Assembly (NCBI GenBank): GCA_020634855.1
Contig: JACKAU010000009.1
Location: 1 to 64,000, forward strand
Source of the DNA: Anaerolineales bacterium
GTDB lineage: Bacteria > Chloroflexota > Anaerolineae > 4572-78 > J111
DNA length: 64,000 nucleotides
Direction of reading: 5' to 3'
Below are positions 33,887 to 42,054 of the stretch, piece after piece. The first letter of the stretch is position 1; every line of letters starts with the position of its first letter. The notes beneath the pieces are model-generated. The model was not told where the DNA came from. It saw only the letters and a program-made list of their open reading frames with translations, and ran no database searches. Position numbers and translations under genes: made by a program.

Positions 33887-33976
33887 ATTTTACCACAAAG
33901 GGATCAAAGAAGGCGCAGAGAACACAAAGAAAAACTCGGTGAACTTTGTGCCTCCTCAGTGACCTCCGTGGTAAAA
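33887..33976. repeat. CACAAAG-type interspersed palindrome
   Basis: TTTTACCACAAAGG (33889 onward) and its complement around CCGTGGTAAAAA, with inner GGCGCAGAGAACACAAAG and CTTTGTGCCTCC, form a long hairpin between NUDIX and cysQ-like. This type is common in Chloroflexota and related genomes (general knowledge). It may reduce readthrough. Confidence 0.7.
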
Positions 33977-34018
33977 ATTCACCAATGAAGTCTAAAATTA
34001 TGAATGCCAAGCTCGATC

Positions 34019-34561
34019 TCAGGCCGTAACCAAACCCAATTCCATCCCGGCCAACATTATCCCGGCTACGGTTTTGACATCTTCGATCTCGTGCCGCCGG
34101 ATCATATCGATAGCGGTCGCCCAGGACAGGGTGATAACTTCAATGTGCTCATCGAATTCGAGGTTGTTGGGGCCGGGGGTGAGATCGGTGGCCAGGTAGA
34201 GATGGATGAATTCGGTCAGGATGCCGGGAGCGGTATAGAAGCCGTGCAGCTTACGCCAGGTGGCGGCGGTGTCGCCGGTTTCTTCCAGCAGTTCACGCGG
34301 CGCGGCCAGGTCGGGGTCTTCGCCCGGCTCCAGCCCGCCGGCCGGCAGCTCGATGACCCACTTCTGCGCCGCCGCCCGAAATTGCTTGACCAGCCGGACC
34401 TCATTATTTTTCGTGATCGGCACAATAGCGACCGCGCCGTGGTTGCGTACAATCTCGCGCTGCACCGTGGTCCCGTCGGTCAATTGGGCCTGACGCAGCA
34501 TAAAATCGATGGCTTGGCCTTTGAAAAGGGTTTCTTCGCTAAGGGTTTCTTCGGGTTTCAT
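34019..34561 (-). CDS. NUDIX hydrolase, ADP-ribose pyrophosphatase-like
   Basis: 180 residues. NUDIX box complete at about 75-97 (G-x5-E-x7-RELLEETGD). The surrounding ELPAGGLEPGEDP and AAPRELLEETG, with the later FIHLYLA, match ADP-ribose pyrophosphatases that cleave ADP-ribose to AMP and ribose 5-phosphate. Sits in the aromatic cluster between aroB and cysQ-like; 130 bp after aroB with a palindromic repeat in the gap. Confidence 0.92.
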   Translation of the reverse strand: MKPEETLSEETLFKGQAIDFMLRQAQLTDGTTVQREIVRNHGAVAIVPITKNNEVRLVKQFRAAAQKWVIELPAGGLEPGEDPDLAAPRELLEETGDTAATWRKLHGFYTAPGILTEFIHLYLATDLTPGPNNLEFDEHIEVITLSWATAIDMIRRHEIEDVKTVAGIMLAGMELGLVTA

Positions 34562-34590
34562 GGTCTCTACTTTTTTATGTTACAAGGTTC

Positions 34591-34685
34591 AGACCTGACA
34601 GGTTGCCGCAATACAGTTGGGAGAACAAACCTGCCCGGCTGGAATGAATTTGGTCAGAACTGGCGGTTGAAAACCTGTCAGGTCT
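34591..34685. repeat. Palindromic element with AGACCTGACAGG ends
   Basis: Arm AGACCTGACAGGTT (34591-34604) and complement AACCTGTCAGGTCT (34672-34685), perfect over 14 bp, 95 bp in all. Same family of ends as the element at 6873-6970. It lies in the aroB-NUDIX gap. Confidence 0.8.
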
Positions 34686-34691
34686 TGTGTT

Positions 34692-35816
34692 TCACGCCAG
34701 AACGGCCTTTACATCCGCTGGCGGGATGTCTTTGAAAATGTCCACATCGCCGATGGCACGGGGCAGGATGAACCGCAGGCTATTACCCTGGCGTTTTTTG
34801 TCGGTGGACATCGCCGCCATGATATCGGCGGCGGGATAATCGGGCGGTTGGCTGGGCATGTGCAGCCGGTCAAGCAAGCCGATAATTCGCTCGGTGGTTT
34901 GGTCATCACAGTAGCCTAGCCGAGCGGCCAGCCGGGCGGCGCAGGCCGTACCCATCGCCACACCTTCGCCGTGGCGGATTTGATAGCTGGATACCTGCTC
35001 AAAGGCGTGGCCAAAAGTATGCCCCAAGTTCAGCACGGCCCGACGGCCTTGCTCGAACGGGTCTTCCTGAACGACGCGAACTTTGACCATAATGGCTTCG
35101 TGCAGCAGCCAAGTTGGAGAATGAAGAATGGAGAATGAAGAATGAAGAATGGGCGCTGGGGATTGAGGACTGGGAATTGAGGTTGTGGTAGCCGTTGGTT
35201 GGTTGCTTGTTTCCAGGGCTTCAAAGAGTTCAGGGCTGTCGATGATGCCGTGTTTGACCACTTCGGCCAGGCCGGCTTTGATTTCGGCGTCCGGTAGGGT
35301 TTGCAACACGTTGGGATCGACGATGACCATTTCCGGCTGTTTGAACGCGCCCACTAGATTTTTGCCCTGCGGGAGATCGACCCCCGTTTTGCCGCCGACG
35401 CTGGAGTCGACCATCGCCAGCAGCGTGGTGGGGATTTGAACTAGCGGGACGCCGCGCAAAAACGAGGCGGCGACATAGCCGGCGGTGTCGCCTAAAACCC
35501 CGCCGCCCAGAGCAATGATCGGGCTACGCCGGTCGAGTTTGGCCTCGACCAGGTGGGGATAGGCGCTGGCAACGGTATCTAGTGTTTTATACTGCTCACC
35601 GTCGGGTAGGTCGATCCGCGTCGGTGTAAAACCGGCCTGGCTGAGGCTATCGCACAGCGGCGCGGCGTAGTGACGGCCGACGATCTCGTTGGTCAGTACG
35701 GCGCAGCGGCCGCTGTAGCCTAGTTCGGCCAGAAGCCGGCCGGTTTGGCTGAGTGCGTCCTCACCCAAATGGATCGGGTAGCTGCCGGTGGGGTGTTTAA
35801 CCGTAATGGTTTTCAT
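34692..35816 (-). CDS. aroB: 3-dehydroquinate synthase with in-frame repeat insert
   Basis: 374 residues. Turns DAHP into 3-dehydroquinate with NAD and a metal. Seen: DGEQYKTL, GGGVLGDTAGYVAASFLRG, PTTLLAMVDSSVGGKTGVD, and the metal site NLGHTFGHAFE. Between residues of the ALE and LLHEAIMVK segments sits about 34 residues of unusual text (PQSPAPILHSSFSILHS), encoded by an ATTCTTCATTCTCC-type simple repeat (35113-35210); normal AroB has a short linker there. The frame is kept. ATG at 35816 follows CGGAG, 5 bp after the end of aroK. Confidence 0.95.
   Translation of the reverse strand: MKTITVKHPTGSYPIHLGEDALSQTGRLLAELGYSGRCAVLTNEIVGRHYAAPLCDSLSQAGFTPTRIDLPDGEQYKTLDTVASAYPHLVEAKLDRRSPIIALGGGVLGDTAGYVAASFLRGVPLVQIPTTLLAMVDSSVGGKTGVDLPQGKNLVGAFKQPEMVIVDPNVLQTLPDAEIKAGLAEVVKHGIIDSPELFEALETSNQPTATTTSIPSPQSPAPILHSSFSILHSPTWLLHEAIMVKVRVVQEDPFEQGRRAVLNLGHTFGHAFEQVSSYQIRHGEGVAMGTACAARLAARLGYCDDQTTERIIGLLDRLHMPSQPPDYPAADIMAAMSTDKKRQGNSLRFILPRAIGDVDIFKDIPPADVKAVLA
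35113..35210. repeat. Intragenic simple repeat inside aroB
   Basis: GAATGAAGAATGGAGAATG and similar runs, then GGGGATTGAGGACTGGG, typical of the intergenic simple repeats elsewhere in this window (31990-32012, 17147-17236), but here in frame inside a core enzyme. Confidence 0.8.
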
Positions 35817-35821
35817 ACCGG

Positions 35822-36337
35822 TTACTCCGTTACTTGGTGACAAATTTGTGCGGCGACCTGGTCTGGGTCCAATCGAGTCACATCCACATGGTATTCTATT
35901 CGCCCGTAAGCCGGGGCGCGCTGGACCAGCAGCGCTGCCAGCCGGGCAAAACGCCCGTCATCTTGCGCCGCCAGCATGGGGCGGTTGTCACTTTGACCGA
36001 TGCGCTGCCACAGCACATCCGGCCGGCAGTCCAAACAGATGACCAGCCCGGTGCGTTCCATCACCCGCAGGTTGGCCTCCGGCACCAGCGCCCCACCGCC
36101 GGTGGCGATAACCAAGCCCGACTTTGCGGCCAACTCGCGGCACAGATCGGCTTCCAGGCGGCGGAAATAGGGTTCGCCTTCGTCGGCAAAGATTTGGCTG
36201 ATGGGGCGGCCCTCCCGGCTTTCGATTAGGTCGTCCATATCGATGAACTCGCGCCCTAATTGGGCGGCCACCAGTTGACCGACGATGGTTTTGCCGGTTC
36301 CCATGAAGCCGGTCAGAATAATATTTCTTGACATCAT
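35822..36337 (-). CDS. aroK: Shikimate kinase
   Basis: 171 residues. Phosphorylates shikimate at O3 with ATP. Walker A GFMGTGKT at 10-17, shikimate-binding IDMDDLIESREGRPISQIFADEGE with the DxD pair, and GGGALV. It lies between aroC and aroB, ending 5 bp before aroB, so the two are coupled. Confidence 0.97.
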   Translation of the reverse strand: MMSRNIILTGFMGTGKTIVGQLVAAQLGREFIDMDDLIESREGRPISQIFADEGEPYFRRLEADLCRELAAKSGLVIATGGGALVPEANLRVMERTGLVICLDCRPDVLWQRIGQSDNRPMLAAQDDGRFARLAALLVQRAPAYGRIEYHVDVTRLDPDQVAAQICHQVTE

Positions 36338-36351
36338 CTAAGTATCTATTC

Positions 36352-36433
36352 AGGTGACTGGCACTTTTGCTCGATTCAAGAACGCCGTGAGAAAAACAAC
36401 TATCCAATTACAGCGATAAAGTGCCAGTCACCT
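36352..36433. repeat. Palindromic element with AGGTGACTGGCACTTT ends
   Basis: Arm AGGTGACTGGCACTTT (36352-36367) and perfect 16-bp complement AAAGTGCCAGTCACCT (36418-36433), 82 bp, in the aroC-aroK gap. One arm recurs alone at 11061-11083. Its long stem could partly end transcription inside the cluster. Confidence 0.88.
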
Positions 36434-36437
36434 ACTC

Positions 36438-37688
36438 TTAAAATAGCCTGAAATTTGCGGTATCTACCCGCTGCGATTGGTGCAGCAGCACCGCGTTCAT
36501 CACCTCAATCGCCATGCGCGACTCTAAGGTGACGCCGGCCCGGACACCGACGCAGGGATCGTGCCGGCCTTTTTTCAATTCAAAGTCAATCTCTTCTAAA
36601 TTCTTGCGCACCGACTGCTGCGGCTTGACGATGGTCGAGGTCGGTTTGAAGCTGACCCGGCAGACGAGCGGCAGGCCGGTGGCGATCCCGCCAATTAGCC
36701 CGCCCTGGTTGTTGGTTTGGTAGCCCGCCGTGCGAATCGGGTCGTTATTTTCGCTGCCCCGGCGGGCAACGATGTCTACGCCGGCCCCGATCTCGCACGC
36801 TTGCACGGCATGCAGCCCGCCCAACGCGCCCATCAGCCGCACCTTCAGACTCTGGTAAAGCGGCTGGCCGATCAGCGGTGGCACATTTAGAGCCACTACT
36901 TCCACTGCCGCCCCAATCGAGTCGCCTTGAATGCGAGTTTGCTTGATCAACTCGCCGGCTTCGTGAGCGAAATCGGGATCGATGGAATGGATTTCGGCCT
37001 CGGCCATGGTTTGCTCGACCGTCTGAATGGCCTCAGCGGCGATGGTGACCGTTTGGCTGTGACGGAGGATGGCTTCGAAATGCTCGGCCAGACTGCGTTC
37101 CGCTTTGAGCGGCCCCACCTGGCAAATCGACGATAAAAAAACCGTGCCGAACTGTTCTTGCAGGAACAGACGGGCAATCGAGCCGCCGATAACATCGGAG
37201 ATAGTGGAGCGATAGCTGGAGCGCCCACCGCCCCGGATATCGACAAAGCCTTGGGATTGGTGAAATTTGACCAGATCGGTGTGGCCGGGCCGAACCTCGC
37301 CCTGCGGCCCCATGAATTGATCGTAGTGCCTCGATTTTTTGGAGGTGGAGAGGACGATGGCGGCAATGGGTTCGCCGGTGGTGAAGCCCTCTTCGTAGCC
37401 GGCAGTTTGGAAGGTGTGGCCCTCAACATCGATTTCTATCGAAGGGCCGGCCAGCAGCCGGTCGTGATTGTCGCTATAGAGGCCGGACAGAAAGACCACT
37501 TTGTCGGCCTCGTGGCGGGGGGTGCCGTGTTTGTTGCTGCCGGGCCGCCGCCGGTCGAGGTAGCGCTGGACCGCCTGCCGTGATAACTTTAGCCCCGGCG
37601 GACAGCCGAAGACAATGGTGGTAATGGCCGGGCCGTGCGACTCGCCCGCGCCGGCCACGCCAAAAAGAGGGCCGCCCAGAATTTCCAC
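36438..37688 (-). CDS. aroC: Chorismate synthase
   Basis: 416 residues from a GTG at 37688. Makes chorismate from EPSP, needing reduced FMN. Seen: GVAGAGESHGPAI at the N-terminus, RRRPGSNKHGTPRHE, GGRSSYR, and GGLIGGIATGLPL. The open frame runs to 37766, but the first 26 codons overlap aroE and lack homology. The GTG is one base after the aroE stop and has GGGAG twelve bases before it, so translational coupling is likely. It is somewhat longer than the usual 360-390 residues. Confidence 0.96.
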   Translation of the reverse strand: MEILGGPLFGVAGAGESHGPAITTIVFGCPPGLKLSRQAVQRYLDRRRPGSNKHGTPRHEADKVVFLSGLYSDNHDRLLAGPSIEIDVEGHTFQTAGYEEGFTTGEPIAAIVLSTSKKSRHYDQFMGPQGEVRPGHTDLVKFHQSQGFVDIRGGGRSSYRSTISDVIGGSIARLFLQEQFGTVFLSSICQVGPLKAERSLAEHFEAILRHSQTVTIAAEAIQTVEQTMAEAEIHSIDPDFAHEAGELIKQTRIQGDSIGAAVEVVALNVPPLIGQPLYQSLKVRLMGALGGLHAVQACEIGAGVDIVARRGSENNDPIRTAGYQTNNQGGLIGGIATGLPLVCRVSFKPTSTIVKPQQSVRKNLEEIDFELKKGRHDPCVGVRAGVTLESRMAIEVMNAVLLHQSQRVDTANFRLF

Positions 37689-37689
37689 C

Positions 37690-38571
37690 CTATTTAACTC
37701 CCAAGCCGGACAGAGCGGCCTGGCGCATGATATCGATTGAGGGTTGTTGACCGGTCCAAATTTCAAAGGCGTGGGCGCCCTGGTGAATCAGCATACCCAA
37801 GCCATCGATGGTCGGATTGCCCGCCGCTTTAGCCCGAGCCAGCAGCGCCGTCTCCAACGGATTGTAGACCAGATCGCACACTACGGTATGCTTGGGAAGG
37901 GCGACATCGTCCGGCCAGGGGGACGCTGATCTATCGGGCGACATACCCACCGAAGTGGTGTTGATCACTAAATCGACATCCTCTTTGAGATCGGCCACGG
38001 CTTGACTGGTGAGCGGAGCAAAGTGCAGATGGCTGTCGGGAAAGGTATCGGCCAGATCATCCACCAGAAACGCGGCCCGTTCGGCGGTGCGGTTGAAGAC
38101 CGTTACTGAGTCAGCTTCGGCGTTAGCCAGGGCTAAAACCACGGCTCTGGCAGCCCCGCCGGCCCCCAGCACCGCCACCCGCATATTTTTGGGGTGACAA
38201 TCGGCCTCAATCAGCGAGTTGAGAAAGCCACTCGCATCGGTATTATAGCCGTAATATTTACCTTCCTTGATTGCAATGGTGTTGACGGCCCCGGTAATCT
38301 GAGCGGCGTCGTTGAGTTCGTCCAGATAACGAATGACCGCCTGCTTGTGCGGTACAGTGACGTTAACCCCTATAAAACTCAAGGCGGCCAAACCCCGAAT
38401 AGCCTGCTCGACGTTAGCCGGCATGACCGGCAGCGGCACATAGGCCCACTCCAGTCCCAGGCTGGCAAAGGCGGCGTTATGCATCAGCGGGCTAAGGCTA
38501 TGCTTAACCGGCCAGCCGAGCAGCCCAACCAGCGAACTTTTACCCGTAATTCGAATGGCAGCGTTACTCAT
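37690..38571 (-). CDS. aroE: Shikimate dehydrogenase
   Basis: 293 residues. Reduces 3-dehydroshikimate to shikimate with NADPH. N-terminal GWPVKHSLSPLMHNAAF (substrate Ser and Thr region), VPHKQAV with the catalytic Lys, and the NADP loop GAGGAARAV. The start overlaps the end of aroA by 8 bp, and the stop lies one base before the aroC GTG. Confidence 0.97.
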   Translation of the reverse strand: MSNAAIRITGKSSLVGLLGWPVKHSLSPLMHNAAFASLGLEWAYVPLPVMPANVEQAIRGLAALSFIGVNVTVPHKQAVIRYLDELNDAAQITGAVNTIAIKEGKYYGYNTDASGFLNSLIEADCHPKNMRVAVLGAGGAARAVVLALANAEADSVTVFNRTAERAAFLVDDLADTFPDSHLHFAPLTSQAVADLKEDVDLVINTTSVGMSPDRSASPWPDDVALPKHTVVCDLVYNPLETALLARAKAAGNPTIDGLGMLIHQGAHAFEIWTGQQPSIDIMRQAALSGLGVK

Positions 38572-39880
38572 CAGCTTCTATCTTCGCTCCTAAACTTTGG
38601 AGTGTGGCTATAAATCCGGGAAAACTCTCGTTCAGTTCTTGCGCATCTTCAACAACGGTGGAACCGGCGGCCGATAAACCCGCTACGGCCAGCGACATCG
38701 CCAGCCGGTGGTCGCGATGACTGCGCACCACAGCGCCGGTCAACGGCTGCGGTCCATCGATTTCAAAGCCGTCGGGATGGGGGGTGATCTTGGCCCCCAG
38801 TTTGCCCATTTCTTCGATCACTACCGCAATTCGGTCACTCTCTTTGAGGCGTAGTTCGGCGGCGTCGCGCACAATGGTTTTGCCGTGAGCGTGCAGCGCG
38901 GCCACCGTAAAAATGGGGAATTCATCGATCATACGGACCACGATTTCGCCTTTGACTTCAACGCCGTTTAATCGACCGGCTTTAATCGATAAATCAGCGA
39001 CCGGTTCGCCGGCCTGAGACTGTTCGTTTTGCCGGGCAATTGGCCCGCCCATCGCTTGCAGTATTTCTAACAACCCAGCGCGGGTGTGATTGGTATTGAC
39101 GCCTTGAATGAGGATCTCGCTGTGAGGCACAGTCAAGGCGGCGGTCATCAGAAACGCCGCCGAGGACATATCGCCAGGCATGGTAAAGTTGAGCGGTTTG
39201 AGCGCCGTTTTTTCTGTACAAAAAGTGATAATGCCCTGGTCTTCGCCCTGGATGTCGATGCCTTGATGACGCAGCATTCGCAGGGTATGGTCGCGAGCCG
39301 GGCCGGGTTGGTGCAGGGTCATCTGGCCCTCCGCGCCAAGCATGGCCAGGATCAGGGCGGTCTGCAACTGGGCGCTGGCGACCGGCATATCGTAGTCGAT
39401 GGCTTGCAAGCGACCGCCGGTAATCGATAGCGGGGCGTGGCCGTCGGTGGTTTCGATTTTGGCTCCCATCTGGCGCAGCGGTTGGGCAATTCGCTCCATT
39501 GGCCGGCGGCGCAAACCTTCATGACCGTCGAGCGTACTCGTAAACGGCTGAGTGGCCAGCAGGCCCATCATCAGCCGCATCGTCGTAGCCGACCCGCCGC
39601 AAAAAAGCGGTTGATCGGGGGCGGCGAGGCCGTATAACCCTCGCCCGTGGACGGTCAGCGTGGCCCGGCCCGATCCGGTTGGTTCGACCTCGACCTCAAT
39701 GCCCAACGCCCGGATGCAATCAACCATACGCGCCGTTACCCCGGCATCGAGCCAATTGCGAGCGATGCTGCGGCCATCGGCCACAGCGGCAAAGATCAAA
39801 GCCCGATGCGAGATCGACTTATCGCCGGGAACGGTGACTTCACCGGTCAGGGAGTCAGATGGGTGGATAATGAGTTTCAA
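38564..39880 (-). CDS. aroA: EPSP synthase (3-phosphoshikimate 1-carboxyvinyltransferase)
   Basis: 438 residues. Joins phosphoenolpyruvate to shikimate 3-phosphate. PGDKSISHRALI (18-29, Lys21), the substrate-binding GGSATTMRLMMGLLA, and LRLKESDRIAVV. In the PEP-binding loop the text is GGSATTMRL where class I enzymes have GNAGTAMRP, so Ser and Ala replace Ala and Gly; this suggests a class II-like, possibly glyphosate-tolerant form, to be tested. It is 18 bp below tyrA. Confidence 0.96.
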   Translation of the reverse strand: MKLIIHPSDSLTGEVTVPGDKSISHRALIFAAVADGRSIARNWLDAGVTARMVDCIRALGIEVEVEPTGSGRATLTVHGRGLYGLAAPDQPLFCGGSATTMRLMMGLLATQPFTSTLDGHEGLRRRPMERIAQPLRQMGAKIETTDGHAPLSITGGRLQAIDYDMPVASAQLQTALILAMLGAEGQMTLHQPGPARDHTLRMLRHQGIDIQGEDQGIITFCTEKTALKPLNFTMPGDMSSAAFLMTAALTVPHSEILIQGVNTNHTRAGLLEILQAMGGPIARQNEQSQAGEPVADLSIKAGRLNGVEVKGEIVVRMIDEFPIFTVAALHAHGKTIVRDAAELRLKESDRIAVVIEEMGKLGAKITPHPDGFEIDGPQPLTGAVVRSHRDHRLAMSLAVAGLSAAGSTVVEDAQELNESFPGFIATLQSLGAKIEADE

Positions 39881-39897
39881 TGTAATTCCCCTAAACT

Positions 39898-40740
39898 CTA
39901 CTGGTACATGGTTCTGCGCTGTTCGGCCGCCGCTTCTAAAATGGAACGCAGGACGGCTTCGTCGCCTTGTGAAATAGCGGCCTTGATCTGGCTAAGCTGC
40001 TGTTGGGCTATGTTCAAAACCTGACTCACCGCTGTTTGATTGGTCAGTAAGATATCGAGCCACATGTCTACGCTGCCGGCCGCCACTCGCGACGTATCTT
40101 TGAAGCCGGTGGCGGCGACATCCCAGACGGTATTATCTTGCTCCGCTACTCGCAACGCCGTCGCTACTAGCGTTACGGCCAGAATGTGGGGTAGATGGCT
40201 AATGGTCGCTACCAACTGGTCGTGGCGATCGGCCGGTAGTATTTGAACTCTAGAGCCGATGGCTTCGGCTAAAAATTGAATGGTGTGAATGGTCTCAGGC
40301 GTAGTTCGGTCAAGAGGTGTAATAATCCAGGGCGCATTTTCAAATAAATTGGCCTCGGCCACATCCATCCCTGATTTTTCTTTGCCGCACATTGGATGCG
40401 ACCCCACCGGCTGTAGCCCCAACGGCAGCGAGTTCATTACCTGGACAACGTCTTGTTTGGTACTGCCCATATCGGTGATGATGGCGTCCGGTTTATAAAA
40501 CGGGGTAAAGGTTTTTATCTGGGTGAGCATCGTTCTGACCGGCGTCGCAAAGAAAACGATATCGGCCTGGCGCAGGGCCGCTGCCGGGTCGGTAGTGGCG
40601 ATATCGACTATGCCGGCGGCCAGAGCGCTTTCAACGGCGTCCTCACGTCGAACCAGACCCACAACCTGCCGGCAAATTGTATCTCTTTTGAGGGCTAATC
40701 CTAGCGATCCGCCCATCAAACCCAAGCCAACAATTGCCAC
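39898..40740 (-). CDS. tyrA: Prephenate dehydrogenase
   Basis: 280 residues from a GTG. Oxidises and decarboxylates prephenate (or arogenate) in tyrosine synthesis. NAD loop GLGLMGGSLG (5-14), DMGSTKQDVV, GSHPMCGKEKSG with the catalytic His, and DATGFKDTSR-like text near 225. The start is uncertain: no ribosome site stands before the GTG at 40740. The frame stays open upstream to an ATT at 40776 placed three bases after GGAGG; a rare start there would add 12 residues. Confidence 0.92.
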   Translation of the reverse strand: MAIVGLGLMGGSLGLALKRDTICRQVVGLVRREDAVESALAAGIVDIATTDPAAALRQADIVFFATPVRTMLTQIKTFTPFYKPDAIITDMGSTKQDVVQVMNSLPLGLQPVGSHPMCGKEKSGMDVAEANLFENAPWIITPLDRTTPETIHTIQFLAEAIGSRVQILPADRHDQLVATISHLPHILAVTLVATALRVAEQDNTVWDVAATGFKDTSRVAAGSVDMWLDILLTNQTAVSQVLNIAQQQLSQIKAAISQGDEAVLRSILEAAAEQRRTMYQ

Positions 40741-40797
40741 TTGAGCCGCTTTTAGGGAAACATTGGCTGCGAAAATGTACCTCCAGGATTTGAGTAA

Positions 40798-40847
40798 GGT
40801 AATTGGTAAATAGGTATTGGTTGTTCAATCTCTACTTACCAATTACC
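40798..40847. repeat. Palindromic element with GGTAATTGGTAAATAG end
   Basis: GGTAATTGGTAAATAG (40798-40813) and TTACCAATTACC (40836-40847) in the gap between the DAHP synthase gene and tyrA. The same left arm and right arm recur at 57907-57956. Confidence 0.8.
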
Positions 40848-40890
40848 AATTACTGACCTCTGAAATAGGCAAGTTGTTTTATTTATGTCC

Positions 40891-41904
40891 CTACACACTC
40901 CGGTCGACGGCGGCGGCAATCGGTCTAATCTCGTTCATTAATTCGGCGAAACGGTGTGGTTTTAACGATTGTTCGCCATCGCTGGCCGCTTCGGCCGGGT
41001 TAGGATGAACCTCAATGATGAGGCCATCGGCGCCGGCTGCAACCGCTGCTTTGCTGGTAGCCTTGACCAGGGTCCAGCGCCCGGTGGCATGGCTGGGATC
41101 AACCACCACCGGCAAATGGGTCAACTCTTTGAGAACGGGTACGGCGTTGATATCCAGGGTATTGCGCGTGTACTTTTCAAAGGTGCGAATACCGCGCTCG
41201 CAGAGCATCACCTGGTGATTGCCGTTTGACATGATGTATTCGGCGCTCATCAATAATTCTTCAATCGTACTCATCATCCCACGTTTTAGCAAAACCGGCT
41301 TATTTGTTTTCCCCACCGCGTTAAGCAGGGCGTAGTTTTGCATGTTGCGGGTACCGATTTGGAGAACATCGGCGTACTTGGCGACCAAATCGACCTGCTC
41401 AGGGGCCATCACCTCGGTGACAATGTGCAGACCCGTTTCTTCGCGAACCTGAGCCATAATCTTTAACCCTTCTTCCCCCATCCCCTGAAAACTGTAGGGC
41501 GAGGTTCGCGGCTTGAAGGCCCCGCCGCGCAGGAGATGGGCGCCGGCTTCTCTTACCGCAATGGCCGTTTCCATCATCTGATCCAGGCTTTCGACCGAAC
41601 AGGGGCCGGCCATGACAATAACTTTATCACCCCCAACTTGATGACCGTTGATGGTAATAACCGTGTTCTCCGGTTTGAAATCACGGCTGGCTAACTTGTA
41701 AGGTCGTAGAACGGGTACTACCCGATCGACGCCCTTCATCCGGCTGATCGCCCCTCGATCGAGCAGGCGTTCATCGCCAATAATACCGATGATCGTGCGT
41801 TCTTCCCCCACCGAAACGTGGGTTTTGAAACCTTCTTTGGTCACCCTGGTGATGACCGCGTCGGTTTCGGTATCAGTCGCTTGCATTTTCATAATGATAA
41901 TCAT
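40891..41904 (-). CDS. aroF: 3-deoxy-7-phosphoheptulonate (DAHP) synthase, type I beta
   Basis: 337 residues. Condenses phosphoenolpyruvate with erythrose 4-phosphate, the committed first step of the shikimate pathway. N-terminal ferredoxin-like regulatory domain (about 1-70), then the barrel with AGPCSVES (99-106), GGAFKPRTSPYSFQG and metal-binding Cys and His residues, and VDPSHATG. The N-terminal domain is of the type that gives Tyr or Phe feedback control in relatives. AGGAG precedes the ATG at 41904. It is the first structural gene after the leader ORF and terminator. Confidence 0.97.
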   Translation of the reverse strand: MIIIMKMQATDTETDAVITRVTKEGFKTHVSVGEERTIIGIIGDERLLDRGAISRMKGVDRVVPVLRPYKLASRDFKPENTVITINGHQVGGDKVIVMAGPCSVESLDQMMETAIAVREAGAHLLRGGAFKPRTSPYSFQGMGEEGLKIMAQVREETGLHIVTEVMAPEQVDLVAKYADVLQIGTRNMQNYALLNAVGKTNKPVLLKRGMMSTIEELLMSAEYIMSNGNHQVMLCERGIRTFEKYTRNTLDINAVPVLKELTHLPVVVDPSHATGRWTLVKATSKAAVAAGADGLIIEVHPNPAEAASDGEQSLKPHRFAELMNEIRPIAAAVDRSV

Positions 41905-41982
41905 AAGTCTCCTCGATAGTTGTCTCTTCGTTGATTTTAAGTGATGGGGGCTGTGGACATTGCCGGCGTCTGCTTTGGCCCC

Positions 41983-42020
41983 AAAAACAAAAAGGGCGCA
42001 ACCGATATTGGTCGCGCCCT
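41983..42020 (-). terminator. Intrinsic terminator of the aromatic-operon leader (attenuator)
   Basis: Stem AGGGCGCGACC with GGTTGCGCCCT (arms 42010-42020 and 41993-42003, one G-U pair, six-base loop) followed on the minus strand by TTTTTGTTTTT. It starts 23 bases after the leader ORF stop codon and lies about 80 bp before the DAHP synthase ATG, so it would stop transcription before the operon unless prevented. Confidence 0.92.
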
Positions 42021-42037
42021 GGAAGTTCCACAGTTTT

Positions 42038-42054
42038 ACGGGTCAATCACCCGT
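42038..42054 (-). promoter_or_regulatory. Hairpin across the leader stop codon
   Basis: ACGGGT and ACCCGT pair around GATTG, enclosing the TGA of the leader ORF (42043-42045). It would be disrupted by a ribosome reaching the stop, and lies between the aromatic run and the terminator. Confidence 0.6.
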
